From JAGXTF01 sp044224315 (lineage in GTDB: Bacteria; Bacteroidota; Bacteroidia; NS11-12g; UBA955), in NCBI GenBank assembly GCA_044224315.1, contig JBGAKR010000004.1, forward strand, positions 62,001 to 126,000: a stretch of DNA of 64,000 nucleotides, read 5' to 3'. Within the stretch, counting starts at the first letter, position 1, and the number at the start of each line of letters is the position of its first letter. A program made the position numbers and the translations under genes. Shown here piece after piece: positions 42,008-50,847 of the stretch. Under the pieces are notes generated by a model, which searched no databases, was not told where the DNA came from, and was given only the letters and a program-made list of their open reading frames with translations.

Positions 42008-43855
42008 TTATTTTTGATTGTATTTGATGATGAGACTAAGTAAAAAATTACGCCCCGGCATGGGTTTACCTGGCATATTTACGTATTTACTGTTTGACAA
42101 ATTCTGGATTGAAAGTTGTATGCAGCCACTCCATTTATTTTTTATGGCCATAGAATGACTGAGTTGCAAATTCAACAAGCCATATCCGGGCAACATTTCG
42201 CTATTGTCGGTGCTTATAAAGCGGGCTCCGGTGTAAACATAATTCAGGTTGCCATTCCAGGTACCCTGCTCCATGCCTAGCAGCAGATTTCCGCTATGCC
42301 GGGGAACAAAAATCCTTTCTCTTTTTACCACATCCGTTTCTGAGTAAAGCATGGCAGAATTCAAATAATCATAATTAATTACCACACGTAAAATCGATTT
42401 TCCTGAAACCCATTTTTGGTTGGCCATAAATTGCAATCCCTGAAACTTTCCCTGCATAGCATTCATTGGAATCCATTGAGGATTAGCGGGCATCCACACA
42501 ATGGCATTGGTAATATTCCGTACATAGATACAAGTAGAAAATGAGGCTAAATAATGTTTGCGTTTTAGCGCATATTCAATGCCGGATTCAGCGCCATATC
42601 CATACTCATTTTTAAGGTTTCGGGCAGCCAATGTACCCCAAAAAAGATCGTTTAAAGTAGGCCTGCGGAATGTATTATGGGCATTGGCTTTAAGCTTTAA
42701 ACTTTTTGCAATATTGCGTTCGGTGGATGCAGACCAAACGGGTATTTTTTCGTACCATTCAAATCGCATGGAAGCATTTACTATCCAATTTTTAATGGGG
42801 ATATTTACAGATAAAAACTGGGCTGGATAAACACGTTCTCGAACGCCGTTGTAGCTGCTTGCCCGTCCGGTTTGCCATTGCAAATCTGCTCCGGTAAGGA
42901 TTTTAATTCTTCGATAATTAAAATACCATTCTGTTTGAAAATGTTTTACATCTGCAAGTGATGTATCCTGCACATGATGGGCAGTATCGGTAAATATAAT
43001 TTGGTCGCGGGTAATACCTAATCGGTTGATATTAGTAACCTTTTTCAGGTAAATATTGCTTTCAATTAAGGCCCGTTTATTCTGATCTTGCTGGTTGCCC
43101 GAAAAAACTTGCGAACCCATAATATTCCCCAGGTTGCGGTTTGCATAGCCCGACTCAATAATTGTTTTTATTTCGCCCATTTTAAAATTAACGCCGGCCA
43201 TCCATCTTGCAGTAATAAAACGCGTTTCAGCATTTTGCATGCGCACATTTTGCCACTCATTATTTACGACATCGCGATAAATAAAATCGTTGCGGTTACT
43301 GGCTGTAAAAAATTGTCCGCGGGTCCAGAAATGTTGTTTTTTCCAGGCTATATCGGTTCCATTGTTTAGCCTGCCATAATTACCCAGCGAGACTGCATTG
43401 GAAGCCGAGAATCCGGTATCGAGGGGTTTTCCCATTGTAAGTTGTAAGGTACCTCCTACACTGCCACTGCCGTATGCCGAAGCATTTCCACCATCAATGA
43501 GAGAGATTTCGGTATTTCCAAACAAGAACATGGTATTTAAATCGGGCATACCCAGCATGGCGTTGGCCACGGGCAGTCCATTCCACAAAACCTGGGTTTG
43601 TTGCGGATCGGCACCCCGGCGGCTAATGGTAGCAATACCCGATACTCCGTATTGCTTAAGAAATACACCTTGTTCAGCCAAAAAGCCCGTAACGCTTTGG
43701 GTATTGTTTAGATTGCCTTGCCAGCTGCGTTGAAAGCGCCCTACCCCACCAAATGTAAGCCGGCGTGAAATCACGAAAGCCGTATCCAGCTGCGGTTGCG
43801 AATCGCGGTGGGGGCTTGCGTTGAGGCTCAATATGGCTAGCAGTCCGTGCAGCAT
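42008..43855 (-). CDS. TonB-dependent receptor, probably cobalamin (BtuB-like)
   Basis: A 615-residue outer-membrane receptor. After a signal (MLHGLLAILSLNAS) comes the plug domain (VFLKQYGVSGIATISRRGADPQQTQVLWNGLPV; YGSGSVGGTLQLT) and a 22-strand barrel ending in LSIIKYNQK-type aromatic strands. There is no N-terminal carboxypeptidase-like domain. ATG 43855 is chosen because a longer frame would start inside the upstream cobalamin riboswitch. The riboswitch assigns vitamin B12 as the likely cargo. It heads the operon with the DUF4465 and BtuG-like genes. Confidence 0.88.
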   Translation of the reverse strand: MLHGLLAILSLNASPHRDSQPQLDTAFVISRRLTFGGVGRFQRSWQGNLNNTQSVTGFLAEQGVFLKQYGVSGIATISRRGADPQQTQVLWNGLPVANAMLGMPDLNTMFLFGNTEISLIDGGNASAYGSGSVGGTLQLTMGKPLDTGFSASNAVSLGNYGRLNNGTDIAWKKQHFWTRGQFFTASNRNDFIYRDVVNNEWQNVRMQNAETRFITARWMAGVNFKMGEIKTIIESGYANRNLGNIMGSQVFSGNQQDQNKRALIESNIYLKKVTNINRLGITRDQIIFTDTAHHVQDTSLADVKHFQTEWYFNYRRIKILTGADLQWQTGRASSYNGVRERVYPAQFLSVNIPIKNWIVNASMRFEWYEKIPVWSASTERNIAKSLKLKANAHNTFRRPTLNDLFWGTLAARNLKNEYGYGAESGIEYALKRKHYLASFSTCIYVRNITNAIVWMPANPQWIPMNAMQGKFQGLQFMANQKWVSGKSILRVVINYDYLNSAMLYSETDVVKRERIFVPRHSGNLLLGMEQGTWNGNLNYVYTGARFISTDNSEMLPGYGLLNLQLSHSMAIKNKWSGCIQLSIQNLSNSKYVNMPGKPMPGRNFLLSLIIKYNQK

Positions 43856-43955
43856 AGTTTTGGGTGCATGCACGCAAACAGGTAAGTAGAATGAAGCAGG
43901 GTTTGAACCTAATCCATCGTGCCTTTTTTCCCGAAAGCAAGCAATGCGTTGTTTT

Positions 43956-44140
43956 GAAACTGGCAGGTCTTCTGACTTTCCTTTCCCGTGCCGCCTTCCC
44001 ATCCGCTAGGTGCGAACAGTGGCTTAGAATGGCACGGGCTGTTTAAGGATTTACAGCTGCGGGTACAGTCCCGGAATTATACCGGAGTTCCCTTTTCATT
44101 CCAAATCCAAACAATGAATGCCTGAATTTGGAAACCATTT
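43956..44140 (-). ncRNA. Cobalamin (B12) riboswitch
   Basis: On the minus strand the conserved pieces appear in order: AAAAGGGAACTCCGG, GACTGTACCCGCAGCTGTAA, AGCCACTG, GGGAAGGCGGC and GAAAGTCAGAAGACCTGCC. This is the cobalamin riboswitch core. It lies about 100 nt upstream of the TonB receptor ATG and behind a TATATTTG box, so B12 should repress the uptake operon. Confidence 0.95.
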
Positions 44141-44147
44141 TCGGTTG

Positions 44148-44155
44148 CAAATATA
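44148..44155 (-). promoter_or_regulatory. -7 promoter box (TATATTTG) of the cobalamin operon
   Basis: Minus strand TATATTTG lies just upstream of the riboswitch 5' end. Confidence 0.55.
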
Positions 44156-44186
44156 GAATTAAGTTTGATATTGTTTAATGTTTTTG

Positions 44187-44218
44187 AAAAAAAATGGCTG
44201 ATTGGGTAAACAGCCAAT
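44187..44218 (-). terminator. Rho-independent terminator-like hairpin (minus)
   Basis: On the minus strand TGGCTG, a 10-nt loop and CAGCCA are followed by eight T residues. No minus-strand gene ends nearby, so it may insulate the cobalamin promoter from upstream transcription. Confidence 0.7.
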
Positions 44219-44226
44219 TGTGTATT

Positions 44227-44316
44227 GTGAATTATGTCCGCCCACGTTTGGTGTGGCGGAGTGAATTATGTCCGCCCAACTATGTAGTAACGGAGTGATT
44301 AAACAGCCAATTTTTA
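44227..44316. repeat. 34-bp direct repeat and palindromes in a gene-poor gap
   Basis: GTGAATTATGTCCGCCCA occurs at 44227 and 44261. TCCGCC...GGCGGA (44237-44260) forms a hairpin between them, and TCCG...CGGA recurs in the second unit. AAACAGCCAATT also appears on both sides (about 44208 and 44301). The rest of the gap to 44519 shows no gene or other structure. Confidence 0.7.
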
Positions 44317-44519
44317 AAGATAAAGGTATAAGGCTTGTCCGACTGCTTTTGAGGTGGGTTTAATGGCAGAACAGTTATAAATACTCAAAAAATAGCGATC
44401 CAGCCAAGAGTTTAGTGCGCAGGCATTATTTAAATTGAGAGAATCTTGAGGTTTCCACAAAATGCCGAAAGAATTAATTTTCAATATTTAATCTAATTTT
44501 TCAACTTGAATTTCGTTTT

Positions 44520-45286
44520 ATGTTTATGATTCGGTACATTTATTTAGTGTTGGGAATATTTCTTGCCTCAATTGAACTAAAAGGGCAGGATGTGTTTTTA
44601 CAGTACAAGGTAAATACCTTTTTTCAATTCAATCAGTTATCCTCGGAGGATTGGAGCAGAAAAGAAATTCATCAATACTACCGGCTTAAAGTACCTGTTT
44701 CGCCCTCTGTATCCGCGTGCTTGGGTATAAATTTCAAAAATAATATGTCCATCATGATTTCAAGAAATAGCATTGCCTATGCGATTCGTGGACAATTTGA
44801 TCAGGGGTCTGATTATCAAGTCGGGGAGGATTGTATTTTTTAAATCGTTTTGGCGGTGAATGGCGTTTGCAAATTTCAAAACAAGGAATGAAAAAAGGCA
44901 AATTCTCAATTCAACCCAATCTGTTTATCAATTATTTGAAAAAAGAAAATGGTTTTATTCCTCAAAATAATTCCGGATATATTGGCCAAACCCATAGATA
45001 TTGGATTAAAGTCTTTGACTCAGATTCTTTTTACGTTCGAACTTTGAGAATCGGGATAGGGAGTCAATTTGCCTACCAAATCAAAAAGAAATATTCAATA
45101 GGCTTATCCGCCTCCTTTCAGTTTCCGGGAAGAAAAATATTTGAAAGAAACATAACCGTGGATGAGGACAAATTGGATAAACCCCATCATTTTAAAGAAA
45201 TTAATTACGGAAGAGGAATAGAATTGTCCATTTTTTTACGGTATATGTTGTTTCCAATTCAATCAAAAAAAGCGACCTCAAAGTAA
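44520..45286 (+). pseudogene. Frameshifted beta-barrel-like secreted protein gene
   Basis: Two frames form one protein of about 255 residues. The first starts at ATG 44520 (signal MFMIRYIYLVLGIFLASIELKGQ) and runs ...YQVGEDCIF, stopping at TAA 44841. The second resumes as LNRFGGEWRLQISKQG and ends at 45286. They are joined if the T6 run at 44836-44841 has one more T. The second half alternates hydrophobic and polar residues like an outer-membrane barrel (SIGLSASFQFPGRKIFE; IELSIFLRYMLFP). I do not recognise the family. Either an inactive gene, transcriptional slippage or a base-call error could explain it. Confidence 0.65.
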
Positions 45287-45652
45287 ATTAATAAGGCAAT
45301 CATTCATTGAAGCTGTTAACCAGATACAAATCTTGGAATATTATCTGGTTAGTGAAAACACTTTCCAGGAAGGGAATTACTCGTTGGAAACAAAATTTAA
45401 CTGTTTTATATCCAATTACTTAACCCCGATAATTGTAGTGTAAGTTGCATGGGAGTTGCTTGTAAGTTGCTGCCAAGTGGCATCTAAGTGGCGTCTAAAC
45501 TGCATCCACACTGCACTTTAGGGTGTCCAAAACACCTTCTCATATTTCCTAAAATGGAACCTATAGGATTTAGTACTTATTTAAAATACAACGTGTTTAC
45601 TTCGGTAAATAATTTAAAAAAAAAAAACGCACTGAAAATTAAATAAAATCAA
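45287..45652. other. Gene-free gap with an 11-bp periodic repeat and a 12-A run
   Basis: No supported gene is present. The notable items are the 7 x 11-bp repeat (45443-45519) and an A12 homopolymer (about 45616-45627) shortly downstream of the CRTAC1 gene's stop on the other strand. No clear terminator hairpin is seen. Confidence 0.7.
45443..45519. repeat. Seven-unit degenerate tandem repeat with exact 11-bp period
   Basis: Units begin at 45443, 45454, 45465, 45476, 45487, 45498 and 45509: AGTTGCATGGG, AGTTGCTTGTA, AGTTGCTGCCA, AGTGGCATCTA, AGTGGCGTCTA, AACTGCATCCA, CACTGCACTTT. GC at unit positions 5-6 is invariant. The period is close to one DNA helical turn. Confidence 0.85.
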
Positions 45653-47824
45653 TTAATGCTGATGCCCGGCCTTAGACTGGGTATTCAACACAATGGCTTT
45701 GCGTTTTTCTACTGCAGGTTTGCTATCACCTTCGGTAATTCTTACAAAGGTGTTAGGTTCAAATCCGGTGTATTTGGTAGATGCAAATCCGGGTTTCTCC
45801 CAAAAAACTTCTACAGATTCAATGGATTTGGGATTGCCTAATCCAATTTCCTGCTGCAGGCTGTTGGCACCAAAAGTTCCACCATTGCACACGGTTGCAT
45901 AAATGCTGCGTTTGTCGCCGTTTTGCTCTATGATGTTTACTTTAATTTTGCTTTCAATGGCGCTGCGGGTAACGGTTTTACCCTGTAAGGTAATGGTAAT
46001 CCATTTATTGTCTGAATTTGGATTTTGGAATAAAATGTTGTTGGCTTTATCGCCCATAAATGCACCGCCCATGGTTTCGAAAATTTCTACATCCCCATCG
46101 TTATCCAAATCGCCAAAATTGGGCATAAGTGCATTAAATTCAAAAGCACCGGTACCGCAATACATATCTATCCAACCATCATTGTCGATATCGCCAAAGC
46201 TAAGTCCCATGGAATAAGTAACCCTTTTCAAACCCACTTCTTCGGTAGCATCGGTAAATGTTTCATCGCCATTGTTGCGGTAAAAATGCGGCAATTCACA
46301 TACTGTAGGCAATCCCAGGTAATAGCGACCCGCATCTTCACCCACTTTATTTAATCGATTGCGGTCAAAATCCGCTACAAAAATGTCGTTATCACCGTCG
46401 TTGTCAAAGTCGAATATGGCAGCAGGGAAACTGTAAAATGGTTTTTGCACCCCTGCTTTTTTGCCTATTTCCTCAAATTTCCATTTTTTACCTTCACCAC
46501 CGCGGTTCATGTATAAGCGGTTGTCGCCATCAATAATTGATAAAAATAAATCCGGGCGGCCATCGTTGTTCAAATCACTCCACACAGCGCCTTTTACCCA
46601 GCCAAAATTGCCATCCAGTCCGTTTTCTTTGGCTACATCCTCAAATTTATTATTGCCTTTATTCAGCCATAATTCGCAAGGGTAAGCATTGTTTTTGTTA
46701 TTTTCATTGGCCACAAATACATCCAGCAAACCATCCCCATTAAAATCAGCCCAGGCGGCAGTTTCGGTAGGGCGATAGCTAAGCATCCCCGCTTCGATTG
46801 TGATATCGCTAAAGGTTCCGTCGCCGTTGTTTTTCAATAATGAATTGGGCCATTCGCCACCTTCATCCAACCAGGCGCCGCGCAGCACCAGAATATCCAC
46901 AAATCCATCATTATTAAAATCGGCCTGTTTGCAGTTCAATCCGCCGGTAATACCATTCAGTTGGGCACTTTCGGTAGCATCCTTAAAAGTACCATCCCCA
47001 TTGCTCAAAAACAATTTTACATTGTCGAACAAGCCATATGAGGTGCAGAAAATATCCAGGTAACCATCGTTATTAAAGTCATCCATGCAAGCACCGCCGG
47101 CCAATCCTTCACGATCCAGGCCCAGCGGTATTGCCACATCAGTAAATGGTTTTACTCCGGTTTCGGGTTTTTTAAATGCCGATACCGGAATCAGCCATTT
47201 TTCCGGAACACCCGAAGGGTATTTGCCCAGGGTCATGTAGGCCAGGTTCATTAGCCAGCGACTTTGCACATCTTCCTTGTATTTATCCAGGATGATGGAG
47301 AATATTTCGATGGCTTTTTCCGACCCGGTTGTGTTTTTATGAAATCCTTCCGGGGCTAAAGGCACTATGCAGGAGGCCGCATTGTGATTGCTCAAACAGT
47401 TTTGCATTTCTCCCTGGCGCATGTAACAAATGGCAAGCAAATCATAGGCAGCTTTGTAATCATAATCTGCGATGGCACCATCTAAATCTCCGTTTACCTC
47501 CTTTATCAAGGCCAACACATTTTTGGCTGCTTCTTCGGGTTTACCTGCACTCAGTAATTCGTTGTTGTACTGTAAATTCCAGCCTAACTTTTCTTTTTTA
47601 TTGGCAAACTGAGCGGGTTTATTGGCCAGCAATTTCTGGGCGCGGGCCTCACTCAGGTAATAATTTTTCTGCGCATCTGCGGTTTTGCTAAGACTATCAA
47701 GCAGGGCTACCATTTTGCGGTTGCCTTCAAATCGGGGATCTTTTGAAGTGTCGGTTTTACCACCACAGGCCAACAGGGTAATGGCCATAAACGCCAATGG
47801 CCAAGCTTTAACTATTCGTGTCAT
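45653..47824 (-). CDS. CRTAC1-type lipoprotein with FG-GAP/VCBS repeats and ASPIC/UnbV domain
   Basis: A 723-residue surface lipoprotein (lipobox ITLLAC, Cys about 20). A TPR-like helical N-terminal part (to about residue 215) is followed by a seven-bladed integrin-type propeller with calcium-binding blades (DDFNNDGYLDIFC, ADFNNDGFVDILVL, WADFNGDGLLDVFVA, SDLNNDGRPDLFL, FDFDNDGDNDIFVADFD, FGDIDNDGWIDMY). The ASPIC/UnbV domain closes the protein (IESVEVFWEKPGF). Role unknown; adhesion or polysaccharide binding is likely. A 14-bp palindrome overlaps its promoter. Confidence 0.9.
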   Translation of the reverse strand: MTRIVKAWPLAFMAITLLACGGKTDTSKDPRFEGNRKMVALLDSLSKTADAQKNYYLSEARAQKLLANKPAQFANKKEKLGWNLQYNNELLSAGKPEEAAKNVLALIKEVNGDLDGAIADYDYKAAYDLLAICYMRQGEMQNCLSNHNAASCIVPLAPEGFHKNTTGSEKAIEIFSIILDKYKEDVQSRWLMNLAYMTLGKYPSGVPEKWLIPVSAFKKPETGVKPFTDVAIPLGLDREGLAGGACMDDFNNDGYLDIFCTSYGLFDNVKLFLSNGDGTFKDATESAQLNGITGGLNCKQADFNNDGFVDILVLRGAWLDEGGEWPNSLLKNNGDGTFSDITIEAGMLSYRPTETAAWADFNGDGLLDVFVANENNKNNAYPCELWLNKGNNKFEDVAKENGLDGNFGWVKGAVWSDLNNDGRPDLFLSIIDGDNRLYMNRGGEGKKWKFEEIGKKAGVQKPFYSFPAAIFDFDNDGDNDIFVADFDRNRLNKVGEDAGRYYLGLPTVCELPHFYRNNGDETFTDATEEVGLKRVTYSMGLSFGDIDNDGWIDMYCGTGAFEFNALMPNFGDLDNDGDVEIFETMGGAFMGDKANNILFQNPNSDNKWITITLQGKTVTRSAIESKIKVNIIEQNGDKRSIYATVCNGGTFGANSLQQEIGLGNPKSIESVEVFWEKPGFASTKYTGFEPNTFVRITEGDSKPAVEKRKAIVLNTQSKAGHQH

Positions 47825-47828
47825 TTTG

Positions 47829-47849
47829 GAAGTTTGAACTTCAAAAATA
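47829..47849 (-). promoter_or_regulatory. -7 box with adjacent palindrome upstream of the CRTAC1 lipoprotein
   Basis: The minus-strand TATTTTTG (47842-47849) adjoins GAAGTTTGAACTTC (47829-47842), a perfect 6+2+6 palindrome just downstream of the expected transcription start, where a repressor could sit. Confidence 0.4.
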
Positions 47850-48008
47850 TGCAGTTATAATGAATAAACTGTACAATTTTGCCAAACAAACATTCAACAA
47901 TTTATTATATTGGCTATTTCGGGCAAAAAATTAAGTAGGGACGCTTTCAGGTTTGTCGAAACTCCACCTTTTCTATCGATGGGTATGTCAGGTAATTCGT
48001 TAAGGTCA

Positions 48009-48016
48009 TATATTTG
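48009..48016 (+). promoter_or_regulatory. -7 promoter box (TATATTTG), 7 nt before tolC-like ATG
   Basis: Exact TAnnTTTG match ending 7 nt before ATG 48024. The upstream in-frame extension to 47910 would lie outside the transcript. Confidence 0.5.
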
Positions 48017-48023
48017 CGTCACC

Positions 48024-49454
48024 ATGCGCTTGATAGCTTTCATCACTGCCCTGTGTTCTGCCTCAGCGGTTTCTGCCCAGCCTGTTTTAGGCAAGGTTTG
48101 GGACTTGGAAACCTGCATCAACACTGCCATTAAAAATAGCCTCGATGTTCAGCAATCTCAGTTGAATGTGGAGCAAAACGAGCTTAACCTAAAGCAAAGC
48201 AAAATGAACCGACTGCCCGATTTAAATGCTTCGTCGGGTTTATATTGGCAATCGGGCCGTAGTGTAGACCGTTTTACAAATACCTATGTTCAAAACACTA
48301 TCAACAGCAATAATTTTCAGGCAAACAGCAGCATAGTAATTTTTGGCGGTGGCCAGATTAATAATACCATAAACTATAATAAATACCTGTGGCTTGCCAG
48401 TGAATACGATCTTACCAATGTAGAACAAAATATTTCCCTGAATGTGGCCAATTTGTTTTTACAGGTAGCCCAAGCGCGGGAGTTGATTAAATCTTACGGT
48501 CAAAACCTTGAAAATACAAAGGCCCAACTGGATAAAGCGCAAAAACAATACGATGCCGGTGTAATTAATGAAGGCAATCTGCTGAATATGAAGGCACAGA
48601 AAGCCAATGATGAAGCCAATATTGTGAATGCCCAAAATCAGGAACGCACTGCACTTACCAGCTTGAAACTGTTATTGCGTTTACCATTTGAAGAACCCCT
48701 GGATATTTTAATTCCTCCTACCGGTTTGGCCCAGCCCCAAACATACCCGGATAGCTTAACTACCATTTTCGACTCGGCTATGGTGCGTCGCCCGGATGTG
48801 AAAGCATCGCAAATGCGCCTGAACGCCTATATTTTCAGAAGAAAAGCAGTAATGGGGGCCCTTTTACCAACCCTTACAGGGGCAGCCAATATGAGTACGG
48901 TTTACTCTTCCAGCGCCAAAGAAGTAATAGGCCAGCCCTACTATAACGAATGGCAGGTTTATGGCCGCGTATTTGGCACAAACGATGCCGTAGAAGTACC
49001 GAAATGGCAATACAATACCAAAACCATACAGTACGGAACCCAATTAAAAAACAACTTTGGTAACTGGTTCGGGTTCACCCTTTCAGTGCCCGTATTTAAC
49101 AAATTCCAAAGCTCTACCAATGTGCGAGTTGCCGATTTGGACATTGAGCGATATCGCATTGCTTACGAACGCAGCAAACAAAGTTTGTACAACGAGGTTG
49201 TAACCGCTTACAACAATTTCGAATCGGCCATGAATCGATTTAAAGCTTCGAAATTATCGGCCGAAGCCCAAAGCAAAAACCTGGATTTTGTGCAAAAACG
49301 CTTTGATGCCGGACAAGCCAGTGCAGTAGAATTGCAGATGGCAAAAGCCACAAACTCTGCCGCACAGGTAAACCTGGTGTCAGTGCAATACGAATACATT
49401 TTCCGACGCCTTGTATTGGATTTTTACATGGGCCAAAAACTTGATTTAAAATAA
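48024..49454 (+). CDS. TolC family outer-membrane efflux protein
   Basis: A 476-residue outer-membrane factor that forms the trimeric exit duct of type I/RND-like pumps. A signal peptide (MRLIAFITALCSASAVSAQ) is followed by two homologous helical-barrel halves (LETCINTAIKNSLDVQQSQLNVEQ; NLENTKAQLDKAQKQYDAGVINEGNLL; and LSAEAQSKNLDFVQKRFDAGQASAVELQMA). ATG 48024 is preferred over upstream codons because of the promoter and signal peptide. The adaptor gene follows 4 nt later; no inner-membrane pump follows. Confidence 0.93.
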   Translation: MRLIAFITALCSASAVSAQPVLGKVWDLETCINTAIKNSLDVQQSQLNVEQNELNLKQSKMNRLPDLNASSGLYWQSGRSVDRFTNTYVQNTINSNNFQANSSIVIFGGGQINNTINYNKYLWLASEYDLTNVEQNISLNVANLFLQVAQARELIKSYGQNLENTKAQLDKAQKQYDAGVINEGNLLNMKAQKANDEANIVNAQNQERTALTSLKLLLRLPFEEPLDILIPPTGLAQPQTYPDSLTTIFDSAMVRRPDVKASQMRLNAYIFRRKAVMGALLPTLTGAANMSTVYSSSAKEVIGQPYYNEWQVYGRVFGTNDAVEVPKWQYNTKTIQYGTQLKNNFGNWFGFTLSVPVFNKFQSSTNVRVADLDIERYRIAYERSKQSLYNEVVTAYNNFESAMNRFKASKLSAEAQSKNLDFVQKRFDAGQASAVELQMAKATNSAAQVNLVSVQYEYIFRRLVLDFYMGQKLDLK

Positions 49455-49458
49455 TTCC

Positions 49459-50775
49459 TTGAAACGTAAAAAAATATTCTGGATTCTGGGGGGCGTAATT
49501 CTCCTCATCGTGTTAATCGCCATATTTGGCAAAGGTGGAACCTCTGAAACCAAGGTAGCAACGGAGAAAGTTGCATTTCGAAACATTACCGAAATTGTAA
49601 GTGTAAGTGGTAAAATTCAGCCAGAAAGTGAAGTAAAAATCAGCGCAGATGTAAGCGGTGAAATCATAAATATGGCAGTAAAAGAGGGCGATTCTGTGCG
49701 TCAGGGTCAATTGTTATTGCGCATTAATCCCGAATTATATGAAACCACTATCAGCCAATTGAGTGCCAATCTGGACAATGGCCGCGCAAGTTTAGCCGGC
49801 AGCGAAGCCCAATTGGAAAAGGTTAGAGCCTCTTTGATTCAGGCACAAGCAAATTACAATCGCAACAAAAAACTTTTCGAGCAGAATGTAATCAGCGAGC
49901 AGGAATGGGAAAATATCCGCATGCAATTAGAACTTGCCAAATCGGATGTAAATGCCGCTGAAAAAAATATTCTGGCATCGCGGTATAATGTGGCCAGCAT
50001 GGCTGCCCGCCTGGAGGAAGGACGCCGAAATCTGGGCCGCACCAGCATCTATGCACCTGCCGCCGGAATTGTTACCAACCTCAATTCTGAGCAAGGCGAA
50101 CGCGTAGTAGGAACAGCACAAATGGCCGGTACCGAAATTATGCGCATCAGCAACCTCAACAGCATGGAGGTAGAGGTAAACGTAAATGAAAATGATATTG
50201 TGCGCATAAAAATGGGTGACAGTGCCGACATAAAAGTAGATGCTTACCCTGACAGGGTTTTCCGAGGACTGGTATCAGAAATTGCAAACTCAGCAAAATT
50301 TAACGCTGCCACATCTATTACCGATCAGGTAACCAATTTTATGGTTAAAATCCACATCCTCACAGGTAGTTATGCCGATTTGGGCTTGGGTAAAAAACAA
50401 CCCTTCCGCCCGGGTATGACCGCCACAGTTGATATTAAAACCACCACAAAGGGGCATGTTTTAGGAGTTCCCATTTCAGCCGTAACCACACGGAAACCAC
50501 TTACTTTTGGCAAAAAAGACAATACTCCTGCCAGCGAAGTAAAAACCAAAAATAAAGAAGACGAAAACAGCACCTGGGTATTTATTTACGACAATGGCAA
50601 AACCAAATCAGTAAAGGTTAAAACCGGCATTCAGGATCTGAATTATTTTGAGGTAAAAGAAGGATTAAAAGAAGGCGATGAAGTAATTATTGCTCCGGGT
50701 ATGGCCGTAGCCAAGTTGCTGAACGACGGAGAAAAAGTGAAAAAAGTGGATAAAGACAAGGTTTTTGAAAAGTAA
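49459..50775 (+). CDS. Efflux periplasmic adaptor (membrane fusion protein, HlyD/MacA-like)
   Basis: A 438-residue adaptor bridging an inner-membrane pump and TolC. An N-terminal membrane anchor (IFWILGGVILLIVLIAIFG) precedes the lipoyl-like half (EVKISADVSGEIINMAVKEGDSVRQGQLLLRI). A long coiled coil follows (about 90-170: SQLSANLDNGRASLAGSEAQLEKVRASLIQ), then the second lipoyl half (YAPAAGIVTNLNSEQGERV) and beta-barrel domain. The start is TTG 49459, 4 nt after tolC, with no ATG available. The pump it serves is not in the window. Confidence 0.92.
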   Translation: MKRKKIFWILGGVILLIVLIAIFGKGGTSETKVATEKVAFRNITEIVSVSGKIQPESEVKISADVSGEIINMAVKEGDSVRQGQLLLRINPELYETTISQLSANLDNGRASLAGSEAQLEKVRASLIQAQANYNRNKKLFEQNVISEQEWENIRMQLELAKSDVNAAEKNILASRYNVASMAARLEEGRRNLGRTSIYAPAAGIVTNLNSEQGERVVGTAQMAGTEIMRISNLNSMEVEVNVNENDIVRIKMGDSADIKVDAYPDRVFRGLVSEIANSAKFNAATSITDQVTNFMVKIHILTGSYADLGLGKKQPFRPGMTATVDIKTTTKGHVLGVPISAVTTRKPLTFGKKDNTPASEVKTKNKEDENSTWVFIYDNGKTKSVKVKTGIQDLNYFEVKEGLKEGDEVIIAPGMAVAKLLNDGEKVKKVDKDKVFEK

Positions 50776-50847
50776 GAAATATTTTTTTGCTTTTATCCAA
50801 CCTTTTGATTTTTAGATTCGTCACATTAATAACAAATCTAAAACACC

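Noticed and set aside
43856..44002. Longer N-terminus for the TonB receptor
   Set aside because: It would start inside the riboswitch and lacks a signal peptide; the ATG at 43855 opens on one.
44227..44316. CRISPR array
   Set aside because: Only two copies of the 18-bp element occur, with hairpins between them rather than unique spacers, and no cas gene is near.
44836..44843. Programmed -1 frameshift in the split barrel gene
   Set aside because: In the zero frame the codons are ATT TTT TAA, which do not form an X-XXY-YYZ slippery heptamer; polymerase slippage or error remains possible.
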